This document shows, in pieces, positions 16,485-24,296 of a stretch of 64,000 nt of DNA. A program made the position numbers and the translations under genes. Source of the DNA: Cyclobacteriaceae bacterium (GTDB lineage: Bacteria > Bacteroidota > Bacteroidia > Cytophagales > Cyclobacteriaceae). The notes beneath the pieces were generated by a model. The model saw only the letters and a list, made by a program, of their open reading frames with translations. It did not search any database and was not told the origin of the DNA. The stretch is from positions 1 through 64,000 of the forward strand of contig JAOUDZ010000013.1 of the NCBI GenBank assembly GCA_029858965.1, given 5' to 3'. Positions within the stretch are counted from its first letter, which is position 1, and each line of letters starts with the position of its first letter.

Positions 16485-17516
16485 ATGGAAAAAATAAAGC
16501 TTACGCAGTATAGTCATGGCGCCGGATGCGGATGCAAAATTTCGCCAGCCGTTTTGGATGCAATGCTTCGCTCAGATTCGAAAGAAGGATCTTTCCCATT
16601 GTTGCTGGTTGGTAATGAATCGAAAGACGATGCTGCGGTCTATGACATCGGAGACGGCACATGCATCGTTAGCACCACTGACTTTTTCATGCCGATTGTA
16701 GACGATCCATTTACATTTGGAGCTATTGCTTCTGTTAATGCGATAAGTGACGTGTATGCTATGGGTGGCGAACCATTTATGGCAGTTGCTATTTTGGGAT
16801 GGCCCATAAATAAGTTACCGCCTGAGATTGCGAATAGGGTGCTTGCGGGAAGCAGAAAGGTGTGTTTGGCGGCGGGCATCCCGTTGGCGGGGGGGCACAG
16901 TATTGACTGCCCTGAACCCGTGTTTGGACTGGCCGTAACGGGGAAATTAAAAAGAGAGAACCTCAAAAGAAACGACACCGCTCAAGCAGGGTCTTTGCTG
17001 TATCTCACCAAACCATTGGGCATCGGGATAATTACCACCGCCGAAAAGAAGGGCATTGTAGAACCAGCGCATTTGCAGCAGGCTGTAGATGCGATGCTAA
17101 CCTTAAACGCCATAGGCAGTGATTTTGGCAAGTTGTCCTATGTAAATGCTATGACGGATGTTACGGGCTTTGGTTTGTTAGGGCATTTGTGTGAGGTATG
17201 TGAGGGCAGTGGGCTTTCTGCGGAAATTGAGTACAGCAAAGTACCAAGATTTGATTTCCTGGACCAGTACATCCAGCAAAAGTCTATGCCGGGGGGCACA
17301 GGGCGAAATTGGGAAAGTTACGGATCAAAAATAGGTTCAATCACCGGGGAACAAAAGGTGGTGTTGGCAGACCCTCAAACCAGCGGAGGACTTTTGGTAT
17401 CTGTGAAAGAAACTGAGGCCCCTCTATTTGAGGAGTTTGCAAGAAAAAAAGGCTATGCATTGAAGCCATTTGGCAAGCTTATTCACAAGACGGAGCATGT
17501 TGTCAATTTCTTATGA
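16485..17516 (+). CDS. selD: Selenide, water dikinase
   Basis: This 343-residue enzyme makes selenophosphate from selenide and ATP. The N-terminal SHGAGCGCK loop holds the catalytic Cys (about 15) and Lys (about 18) in the Cys form rather than the selenocysteine form. Also seen are the Asp-rich ATP/Mg segments ([32 protein letters not shown]), [19 protein letters not shown] and [13 protein letters not shown] with the C-terminal [11 protein letters not shown]. The length is normal. No selA, selB, selC or selenouridine synthase is in the window. Selenophosphate may feed tRNA 2-selenouridine or selenoproteins encoded elsewhere. It is probably cotranscribed with the LOG gene. Confidence 0.96.
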   Translation: MEKIKLTQYSHGAGCGCKISPAVLDAMLRSDSKEGSFPLLLVGNESKDDAAVYDIGDGTCIVSTTDFFMPIVDDPFTFGAIASVNAISDVYAMGGEPFMAVAILGWPINKLPPEIANRVLAGSRKVCLAAGIPLAGGHSIDCPEPVFGLAVTGKLKRENLKRNDTAQAGSLLYLTKPLGIGIITTAEKKGIVEPAHLQQAVDAMLTLNAIGSDFGKLSYVNAMTDVTGFGLLGHLCEVCEGSGLSAEIEYSKVPRFDFLDQYIQQKSMPGGTGRNWESYGSKIGSITGEQKVVLADPQTSGGLLVSVKETEAPLFEEFARKKGYALKPFGKLIHKTEHVVNFL

Positions 17517-17626
17517 CATACCGGAGACTGCCAGATCCTGAAAGTTAACGGCTTAAATTCTTGTGTGAACCGACCAACAGAATAAGTCGTGCACCGGTGA
17601 GGTTTTTTACGCAATGGGGTGAGCGC

Positions 17627-20158
17627 TTAAAATTCAATCCTGAACATAACATTTGGAGTCAGGCCCAGGGCAGTTTGCTTGAAAAGCTGCACTTCATTTT
17701 GATTATTGATTTTATAATATTGATCGACGACATTGACTTTGTCAAGCAGGTTCCAAACGGAGACACCAGCATGCGCATTTATTCTCGAGGTTAGGTGAAA
17801 ATTATATTTTATTGACAGGTCAACACGCAGATAATCTTCTAGTCTTGAACTGTTGGGCGAAGCGTAGTTGATGTTGTTATCCGAAATGGGTAATGTTTCA
17901 AGCGGTTCCGTAAATGGTTTTCCGGTATGCCATTTTAATCCGGCTGCTACTTGCAAATGTTCAGCGTTATAGCTTGCTGCCAAAGACAAATTGTGCCTGA
18001 TGTCGAGGTTATTCGGAAAGCCCGGAGGAGTCAAACCGGAAAATTCAAAAACATTATCAGCATAAGAGTAGCTTAACCAGGTATTTAGATTATTGTATTT
18101 CTTGTTGATCAAAAAGTCGATTCCTTTGACACCATAATTGCCAACAGCTAGTAAATATTGAAATTGGTTCTGAAATCCCTGACCTAAAGTTGTAATACCT
18201 TCTACGCGTTTGTAGTACACATCAAACCCAATAAGAAAATCATTTTTGCTGTAGTGTATGCCGGTGGATAATTGTTTGCTTCGCAGGACAGGAAAATTAT
18301 CATCGTCCGATAAAATCCACCTTCTTTTCTCTACACCAAGGAAATCATTTTGAAAGTCAATGATTTGTGTTGTGGTTTGGCTTTTCATTTCCCCCAAAAT
18401 CTCCAGCGCAAAGAATTCACTTAGTTTTTGATTAAGGGACAGACGAGGCTCAATGATAATTTTGTCAAATTTCGGGATGTAATTAGCCCGGATACCCAGT
18501 CGAATATTGGTAGCATTTGAAAGGGAAGTAAAATTTGTCTCGACAAAAGCTACATGGGTGTGTAATACGCGCTTTACTAATCTGCTGAAGGGGGGATTAT
18601 TAATGTCGTCTGCGTTACTCACACCAACTTCATAAAACTGATATCCACTGAAAAGATCGGTAGTACGATTTAACCTAAGCAAAATACCAATTTTTGCGCC
18701 CAGGTCGAGCACCTCATTTTTTTGGATCAGTCGTTGATCGTTAAAAATATCAAAGTTCGTTGCGTCAAGTTGATATTGGGACCGATACCCATCCACAAAA
18801 GTTTTTAACCGGTCATTCCACAACCTTTCATAGGAAAAACCAATTCCGGTGCTCTGCTGCGTGAGATTACTTGTTTTTGATTCTATTGTACTATTTCCAC
18901 GGGAATTTTCCTGATAAGATATTTCATTCTTTAAGTGAAGTAAATTTAACCTTAGTTTGTCCTTGCCGGTAATATCATATAGAAGCTTAAAGTTAACGTC
19001 ATAAAAGGAAAATGTTTTATTCGTTGTTACCAGGGTATCAGTACCGATCACTTCACCTCCACCCACGTCAGTATCTTGAAATATCCTTTTGAAATATTCA
19101 TTGTACGTAGGCGTACGAATAATGTCGGCGATGGAACGTCTGGAAGAAAGTTGTACGGTGATTTTTGAAGATACCGGAACTCTGACGAAGAAGTCCGCAT
19201 TGATCATATTTATCCCCGCACCTCCTGATACTTTTTTGGCCAAGGAATCTATTGAACTAATATCAATTGTGCTGGAGACACCATCGCTCAAAAATCCGCT
19301 GGTTCCGTTTTTAATAAGTGTTATCCTTTGCGTCAAATAAGGATTGAATGCCGAAATTAACCCAAAAAAATGGCCAGTCTGATACATCTTTATGCCATCC
19401 CAAAGCACGAGATTCTGGTCATTGGTTCCACCACGTACATTGATATTCGAGATGGTTTCGTCAATGCTTTGAATGCCCGGAAGTGCCTGAATCGTTTGCA
19501 ATACATCCGGTTCAATTAATCCTGGAAGGATTCCAAGTTTACTGGGTTTGACTTGAAATGAACCATCGGTTTTTTTGTTTATACCTTTGGTTAGGTAGTC
19601 AGTGATGATAATTTCCTGCAGTGTTGTTGCCAGCGGATATAAAAGGAATGTTTGGCAGGGCAATGCTGAAAACCGCTGTGCCGGAATAATAGTAGATTTG
19701 TATCCTAATGATCGAATCTCCAGGAAACTACTCTCTGGAATATCTGTAAGTTGAAAATATCCTTTTTCATTTGTGATAGTGTACCTATCAATAGCTTTTA
19801 CTGTAGCACCAATAACGTTTTGACCAGTTTCAGAATCAATGAAGATTCCGCAAATATCCACTTGATCTGATGGTGGTTTTCGAATGGCAATGAAACGATC
19901 ATTTAGGGACTCAAAACTCAGCCCTGTTTTTTGTTCTATGTAGAGAAGGGTTTCCTGAAGGTTAAGTTGTGAAGCGGGACGCTCAATGGTGATGCCTTCT
20001 ATGTTTTTATCAACATAAGTAAACGTTACCGTAAATTTCCGTTCAACCTGCAGCAGGATTTCCCGAAGGGATTCTTTTTCTTTTATTTCTTGGGACACTG
20101 CACAAAAACTTGTGAGTAGGGGGAGTAAAAAGAATAAATTCCTTCTATTCAAACTCAC
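17627..20158 (-). CDS. FecA-like TonB-dependent receptor with STN domain
   Basis: The 843-residue receptor has a signal peptide (about 1-22), an STN domain (about 25-92: REILLQVERKFTVTFTYVDKN), a carboxypeptidase-regulatory-like domain (about 98-175), a plug (about 210-310: ALPGIQSIDETISNINVRGG) and a beta-barrel ending in a terminal aromatic residue (MFRIEF). The STN domain is the signalling part that contacts the FecR anti-sigma factor when substrate binds. Its start codon overlaps the end of fecR by 14 bp, so the two are translationally coupled. The ECF sigma gene comes first. The substrate is unknown; there is no SusD partner, which argues against a typical glycan locus. It is convergent with selD. 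Confidence 0.92.
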   Translation of the reverse strand: MSLNRRNLFFLLPLLTSFCAVSQEIKEKESLREILLQVERKFTVTFTYVDKNIEGITIERPASQLNLQETLLYIEQKTGLSFESLNDRFIAIRKPPSDQVDICGIFIDSETGQNVIGATVKAIDRYTITNEKGYFQLTDIPESSFLEIRSLGYKSTIIPAQRFSALPCQTFLLYPLATTLQEIIITDYLTKGINKKTDGSFQVKPSKLGILPGLIEPDVLQTIQALPGIQSIDETISNINVRGGTNDQNLVLWDGIKMYQTGHFFGLISAFNPYLTQRITLIKNGTSGFLSDGVSSTIDISSIDSLAKKVSGGAGINMINADFFVRVPVSSKITVQLSSRRSIADIIRTPTYNEYFKRIFQDTDVGGGEVIGTDTLVTTNKTFSFYDVNFKLLYDITGKDKLRLNLLHLKNEISYQENSRGNSTIESKTSNLTQQSTGIGFSYERLWNDRLKTFVDGYRSQYQLDATNFDIFNDQRLIQKNEVLDLGAKIGILLRLNRTTDLFSGYQFYEVGVSNADDINNPPFSRLVKRVLHTHVAFVETNFTSLSNATNIRLGIRANYIPKFDKIIIEPRLSLNQKLSEFFALEILGEMKSQTTTQIIDFQNDFLGVEKRRWILSDDDNFPVLRSKQLSTGIHYSKNDFLIGFDVYYKRVEGITTLGQGFQNQFQYLLAVGNYGVKGIDFLINKKYNNLNTWLSYSYADNVFEFSGLTPPGFPNNLDIRHNLSLAASYNAEHLQVAAGLKWHTGKPFTEPLETLPISDNNINYASPNSSRLEDYLRVDLSIKYNFHLTSRINAHAGVSVWNLLDKVNVVDQYYKINNQNEVQLFKQTALGLTPNVMFRIEF

Positions 20159-21050
20159 TGGAAAGAAGAATGTGGTTCTTATTCAGGAACTCAAAGGATA
20201 GATTCAGTGGCAGAGAAATAGATTGCAAAGCAAGTTGCAGGTCATTATGCGGGAATCTTCCTGTGAATAACTGATTGGTGTCGACGTCCTTTGTGGTAAC
20301 CGTAACATTATATTGTATCTGCAGTTCACGTATTACCGCAGCAAAGGGGACACTCCGAAATGAACTTTCATTATGAATCCAACTTGGATCGGCATCTTGC
20401 ACAGTAAATTCAAGAACCGGGGCACCTTTGATGGATCGAAAGACCTGGTGAGGCTGAAGATTGACAATCTTCCCACCTCCCTCGACGCGAACCAATCCCT
20501 CGTAACAAACTACCTCAAAAAAATCGTCTCTGCTTTTTACATTGAATTGTGTTCCAAGTACAGTGACCATCCCAACCGAGGTTTTTACCTCAAAGCTTGA
20601 ACCCTTTTTCACTTTAAAGTAGGCTTCGCCGTTCAAGTCAACCCTTCTGTTATTCATTTCAGTTGAATAGGATAGACTTGAAGAAGCATTCAATGCTACA
20701 AAAGAGGAATCGGGCAGGATGAAATCTTTCTTCATTCCTGCCTTGGTTTCAAACAATGTGCTCGGCGAGCTGTTGTAAAAGATCAAATAAGTACAGGCAA
20801 AAAGCAGCGCCAGGCCGGCTGCTATCCGAAGGAAAGTTCTTGTCCAAGTTATGGAAACAACTTTACCGGAGGGCTTACGCTTAGAGAGACGTTCAAGTTC
20901 TGACTGGGCATCATATTCGGGAGCCTTGAAAGCCATTGTTGATTTGGAAAGCCTTTCGAGGGATTTAAATGCATCAGAATTTTCAAATCCCCGCTGCTCT
21001 TCTTCCGTCAAGGTGCCGTCAATCCATTTTTTGATATCTTTGCTTTCCAT
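20145..21050 (-). CDS. FecR-family anti-sigma factor
   Basis: The 301-residue protein has a cytoplasmic N-terminal part (about 1-75, with IKKWIDGTLTEEEQ) that should hold the sigma factor, one membrane span (LRIAAGLALLFACTYLIFY) and a periplasmic FecR domain (TKAGMKKDFILPDSSFVALNASSSL; VDLNGEAYFKVKK; VLGTQFNVKSR). The C-terminal domain (DLQLALQSISLPLNLSFE) resembles the STN-like fold found in Bacteroidota FecR proteins and probably contacts the receptor. It lies 50 bp downstream of the ECF sigma gene and overlaps the receptor gene, so it is in the middle of a three-gene operon. Confidence 0.92.
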   Translation of the reverse strand: MESKDIKKWIDGTLTEEEQRGFENSDAFKSLERLSKSTMAFKAPEYDAQSELERLSKRKPSGKVVSITWTRTFLRIAAGLALLFACTYLIFYNSSPSTLFETKAGMKKDFILPDSSFVALNASSSLSYSTEMNNRRVDLNGEAYFKVKKGSSFEVKTSVGMVTVLGTQFNVKSRDDFFEVVCYEGLVRVEGGGKIVNLQPHQVFRSIKGAPVLEFTVQDADPSWIHNESSFRSVPFAAVIRELQIQYNVTVTTKDVDTNQLFTGRFPHNDLQLALQSISLPLNLSFEFLNKNHILLSSEFE

Positions 21051-21100
21051 ACAAGAACCTGGTCTTCATTTGTAATATAACCGGTTTACCCCTTCTTTTC

Positions 21101-21619
21101 CTACCTGATGTCTCCAATTTTTTCTCTCAGAATATCAAGCGCAGTGTAAATTCTTTTTTCTACAGCTTTGGACGAAATGCCTAACATTTCTGCTATTTCA
21201 TGGTGTTTTTTTCCCTCTATCCGGTTTAGCAAAAAGGCAACCCGCTGGGCTTCAGTCAAGCCTTCGATCGCCCTTTGGAGCCTTTCCATGTACTCATTTT
21301 CTTCCATCTTGAAATGCGGCGTTTCATGTGTATAGGATTTTGGTTTTTCCTGATTATACCTGATCACCGTCTTTTTTTTCGCCAATTCATTCAGCATTTG
21401 GTTGTTTGCTACAGTAAATAGAAATGAACGTGCCTTCTCCACGGATACTTTGGCACAGTTATTCCAAAGCTTTATAAATGCATCCTGAACTAAATCTTTT
21501 GGGTTGTTCTCTTCACCATATTTATAGTAAAGGAACTTGTAAAGGTCTGGGGAATGAAGTTTGAAAAGCTTGTTAAAAAGCGCTTCTTCGCAGATATTTC
21601 GGTTGTTATCAGGCTCCAT
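21101..21619 (-). CDS. ECF RNA polymerase sigma factor (FecI/Bacteroidota type)
   Basis: This 172-residue ECF sigma factor starts at the Met at 21619 (MEPDNNRNICEEALF). The track start at 21721 adds a hydrophobic stretch that does not fit the family. Region 2 (HSPDLYKFLYYKYG through NPKDLVQDAFIKLWNN) recognises the -10 element. Region 4 (EGLTEAQRVAFLLNRIEGKK followed by EIAEMLGISSKAVEKRI) is the HTH for the -35 element. It is likely held inactive by the adjacent FecR protein and freed when the STN receptor is occupied. It is divergent from the acidic lipoprotein genes, with a 141-bp shared spacer. Confidence 0.93.
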   Translation of the reverse strand: MEPDNNRNICEEALFNKLFKLHSPDLYKFLYYKYGEENNPKDLVQDAFIKLWNNCAKVSVEKARSFLFTVANNQMLNELAKKKTVIRYNQEKPKSYTHETPHFKMEENEYMERLQRAIEGLTEAQRVAFLLNRIEGKKHHEIAEMLGISSKAVEKRIYTALDILREKIGDIR

Positions 21620-21760
21620 TTCTTCTTTGCAATACAATGTAAATAAACAATAACAAATTCGCGGAAGGTCCCACGAGAGAAAAATAATAAAGAAAAAACA
21701 GAATTTGGGTAGGAGTTTCACCTACTCACCTGTTTTATAGATGTTAACAAAATGTGTTAA

Positions 21761-22825
21761 ATGATGAAGACTGGATTGCTTTTTCTGAAGCTATTTATGC
21801 TTGTTCTCTTCTCCTTCCTAAGTGGGTGCCAGGAAGACGAAGTAACAGTAATTAACCCTCCGGCTGACCAGGTTATTAAACCCAATTCCGAAGAAATAAA
21901 GTTATTGCAAAGGGTGGCACTAAAGGATGGTTCTTCAGACAACATAATTGACCATGCAAGCTGTCTATCTTTGCTATTCCCACTAAAAGTGACTGTCAAT
22001 GGAATTGTAGTGTTCATTAATTCAGATGATGATCTGGGAGCCGTTGAAGATATCCTGGATGAGTTCATCGACGACGATGATGAAATAGAGATTCAATTTC
22101 CAATAACGGTGACACTTGAAAATTATGATCAGGTTATTGTTGACAACCAGGGTGAATTAGATAATCTGATTGAAGGTTGTATTGAAGGTGGCCTTGATGA
22201 TGATATAGAATGCCTTGATTTTAAATACCCGGTAAAAGTTTCTCTGTACAATTCCGGGAGCCAGGTCGCGGAGGTAGTAACGATTGGTGACGATGAACAA
22301 TTGTACAATTTCTTTATTGATCTGAAGAATGACGATTTGGCAAATTTCATTTTCCCGGTTACAGTAATTCTTTCTACGGGAACCGAAGCTCTATTCTACG
22401 ATAATAATTCGTTGCGGGATTTCATTAAAGATACAATTTATGACTGCGATGAAGACGATGATGACGATCATAATGATGACGATGCTGTAGATGAAATAGC
22501 TTTTCAAAATGTAATGACGGACGGCGAATGGATCATTACTTATTATTTTGAAGACAGAGAGGACAAGACATCAAAATTTGAAAACTTTAGTCTTGTGTTT
22601 TCAGCAGATGGAACTTTCACTGCAACGAATGGCATCAGTTTATTTCAGGGTACGTGGCAAATCAAAGCTGACGACAACGGACTGGAGTTAGAATTTGATA
22701 TCGGGGAAGAGTCACTTAAGGAACTGGATGAAAATTGGAAGCTCATAGATTTTGACGATGGAAAAATACGGTTAAGAGATTCAAGTGGCGGGAATACTAC
22801 TTATTTGACTCTTGAAAGGCCATAA
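21761..22825 (+). CDS. Acidic lipoprotein with four internal repeats and a lipocalin-like C-terminal domain
   Basis: The 354-residue protein begins with a lipoprotein signal (LSGC, Cys about 23). From about 60 to 230 four repeats can be aligned by a short strand (FPLKVTV, FPITVTL, YPVKVSL, FPVTVIL), an edge strand and an acidic helix. An Asp-rich linker follows (DCDEDDDDDHNDDD), then a domain of about 100 residues starting GEWIITYYFED and ending YLTLERP. The same C-terminal domain makes up the next gene. The acidic clusters suggest cation binding, but no EF-hand was seen. I do not recognise the full family. It is divergent from the ECF sigma/FecR/receptor operon and may be its target or surface partner. 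Confidence 0.75.
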   Translation: MMKTGLLFLKLFMLVLFSFLSGCQEDEVTVINPPADQVIKPNSEEIKLLQRVALKDGSSDNIIDHASCLSLLFPLKVTVNGIVVFINSDDDLGAVEDILDEFIDDDDEIEIQFPITVTLENYDQVIVDNQGELDNLIEGCIEGGLDDDIECLDFKYPVKVSLYNSGSQVAEVVTIGDDEQLYNFFIDLKNDDLANFIFPVTVILSTGTEALFYDNNSLRDFIKDTIYDCDEDDDDDHNDDDAVDEIAFQNVMTDGEWIITYYFEDREDKTSKFENFSLVFSADGTFTATNGISLFQGTWQIKADDNGLELEFDIGEESLKELDENWKLIDFDDGKIRLRDSSGGNTTYLTLERP

Positions 22826-22870
22826 AGACATACTGAAAATTAAAAACTTAATCAATAAACAATTCCAAAG

Positions 22871-23329
22871 ATGAAAAAAGGATTAGTAGTAGTATTGGCT
22901 AGCATGTTTGTTGGGATGATAGCATGCGATGACAACAGCAAAGACCTGAACCCAAGTGGTCAGGCAAAAATTTCCGAAGCCCAAGCCATTGCAAAGGAAG
23001 GGCAGTGGATAATAACATATTTCTGGGATACTGATAAAGATGAAACGGCCTCTTTTTCAGGATATACCTTTGAATTTGCGGCTAATGGAACAATAACCGC
23101 CACGAAGGGGGCGACAGTTGTTACCGGGCAGTGGTCTGTTACTGATGAGGATTCTGACGACGACGTTGACGAGAATGTAGATTTTAACCTGATATTTACA
23201 ACACCAGCGAACTTTGAGGATTTAACGGAAGATTGGCACATCATTTTCATAAGCAATACCAAAATAGAATTAACCCATGTTAGCGGAGGGAATGGTGGTA
23301 CGGATTTCCTCACGTTTGAGAAAAATTGA
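22871..23329 (+). CDS. Small acidic lipoprotein, paralogue of the upstream C-terminal domain
   Basis: This 152-residue protein has a lipoprotein signal (MIAC, Cys about 19), a short linker, and then a domain starting GQWIITYFWDTDKDET that aligns almost end to end with the last 100 residues of the upstream gene (shared: W-IITY, D-T, FEFAANGTITAT, G-W). The fold looks like a small lipocalin-like beta sandwich. An acidic insertion (DEDSDDDVDENVD) takes the place of the upstream Asp-rich linker. It lies 45 bp downstream of its paralogue, so they are probably cotranscribed, and a terminator follows. The function is unknown. Confidence 0.75.
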   Translation: MKKGLVVVLASMFVGMIACDDNSKDLNPSGQAKISEAQAIAKEGQWIITYFWDTDKDETASFSGYTFEFAANGTITATKGATVVTGQWSVTDEDSDDDVDENVDFNLIFTTPANFEDLTEDWHIIFISNTKIELTHVSGGNGGTDFLTFEKN

Positions 23330-23372
23330 GTTTTTTGAGCGTGTAGATAAGTAACAGGGGATAGAATCAATG

Positions 23373-23404
23373 AGCTGCTATTTGATATGGCAGCTTATTT
23401 TTTT
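23373..23404 (+). terminator. Rho-independent terminator after the acidic lipoprotein pair
   Basis: AGCTGC and GCAGCT form the base of a stem with a partly paired interior and are followed by a T-rich tail (TTATTTTTTT). It lies 43 bp after the stop codon. Confidence 0.75.
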
Positions 23405-23525
23405 GACTTTTGATGCTCAATTTTGCCAGCTGCCAAATTAAGTAAGCAAAAGATGTGGACAACAATCTAGTTACGCAGTGAAGAAGTACTATTGATTTTT
23501 ATAACGCAATTATAATAATATGAAT

Positions 23526-23780
23526 TCAAGCAGCGTCAGCCGGTAGCTTGATCTGATCGGAGTAAAATTTCATTCGGGAATGCATCGTGTCCAATGGAAT
23601 TATTTTTTCAATAAGTGAAAATTTGTGGTTGACAAATACTTCAAGATAATAATTGCCCAACAAATAGAGATTCACTTTGTAACCGTAATACCGGATGGCC
23701 ATCACAAACGTTCCTTGTTCATACAACAAGGCAACCTTATCATCCAAAGTCATTTCATCAAACTCCGTCCATGCGATCAT
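23526..23780 (-). CDS. Hypothetical small protein
   Basis: An 84-residue protein beginning MIAWTEFDEMTLDDKVALLYEQG. It is predicted to have an N-terminal helix and several beta strands (TFVMAIRYYGYKVNLYLLGNYYLEVFV). No signal peptide or membrane segment was seen. I do not recognise the family, but the composition and clean start look like a real gene. It stands alone, convergent with the lipoprotein operon. Confidence 0.6.
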   Translation of the reverse strand: MIAWTEFDEMTLDDKVALLYEQGTFVMAIRYYGYKVNLYLLGNYYLEVFVNHKFSLIEKIIPLDTMHSRMKFYSDQIKLPADAA

Positions 23781-23823
23781 AGACTAAACTTATACTAAAA
23801 ATAAATGGAGCACAATGTTGACT

Positions 23824-23947
23824 CTACTGAAGTTTTTCTTTAAAGAAGTCCACTGTCCATGGTGATGCCAGCCTGTCGGCGGCTTTGTTGTATGATAACG
23901 TTGCGCATCATTAAAGAAAAGTAGTGACCGCCGGCATAGATGTTAAC
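23824..23947 (-). pseudogene. C-terminal remnant of a dienelactone-hydrolase-family protein with two frameshifts
   Basis: On the minus strand three short reading frames, read one after another, rebuild a typical dienelactone hydrolase C-terminus: VNIYAGGHYF, then FNDAQRY, then NKAADRLASPWTVDFFKEKL and a stop. In intact members this is Y-x-G-x-H-x-F-x-N-D followed by A-A-x-x-x-W-x-x-T-x-x-F-F, where the His is catalytic. Each step needs a change of frame, and stops in all frames block an intact product. The rest of the gene is not present; the tRNA-His gene and its terminator lie where it should be. Confidence 0.6.
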
Positions 23948-24056
23948 TTAGGGCTACTCCAGTCAATACCAAAGTTAGTTCACATGCTGGTATAAAGGCA
24001 TTCATGTTGGGTTTGGTGGCCGTAAAGGGAATGAGCTTATCGGAATAAATAGGCAC

Positions 24057-24081
24057 AAAAAAGCCCCGACGTTGCCGGGGC
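24057..24081 (-). terminator. Rho-independent terminator of tRNA-His
   Basis: On the minus strand GCCCCG and CGGGGC form a stem around a 7-base loop, followed by six T residues. It lies 9 bp past the tRNA 3' end. Confidence 0.9.
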
Positions 24082-24090
24082 AGAAACTCG

Positions 24091-24165
24091 GGTGAAAGAC
24101 GGGACTCGAACCCGCGACCCTCAGAATCACAATCTGATGCTCTAACCAACTGAGCTACAATCACC
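24091..24165 (-). tRNA. tRNA-His (GTG anticodon)
   Basis: The minus strand gives a full cloverleaf: a D arm with GCTC/GAGC, an anticodon stem TCAGA/TCTGA with loop TTGTGAT (anticodon GTG), and a T arm GCGGG/CCCGT with loop TTCGAGT. An extra G precedes position 1 and pairs with C73, as required for tRNA-His. The acceptor stem reads GTGATTG against CTTTCAC, so positions 5-68 and 6-67 are U-U mismatches. CCA is not encoded. It has a good promoter at 24179-24211 and a strong terminator. Confidence 0.95.
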
Positions 24166-24178
24166 ATGTAAGGGATGG

Positions 24179-24211
24179 CAAAGTTAGCCAGCGCGATGGA
24201 ATTTGCAAAAA
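24179..24211 (-). promoter_or_regulatory. Promoter of tRNA-His (Bacteroidota consensus)
   Basis: On the minus strand TTTTTG is followed by 19 bases and then TAACTTTG, a perfect match to the Bacteroidota housekeeping pattern TTTG-N19-TAnnTTTG. The -7 element lies 14 bp before the mature tRNA 5' end. Confidence 0.8.
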
Positions 24212-24296
24212 CGATTTTCGACCCTTATTTAGGGCCAGCGTAAGTAGCGATATGGCACCTATATCACAGAAAGCTCCCTGTGCAATGTGCATAGTG

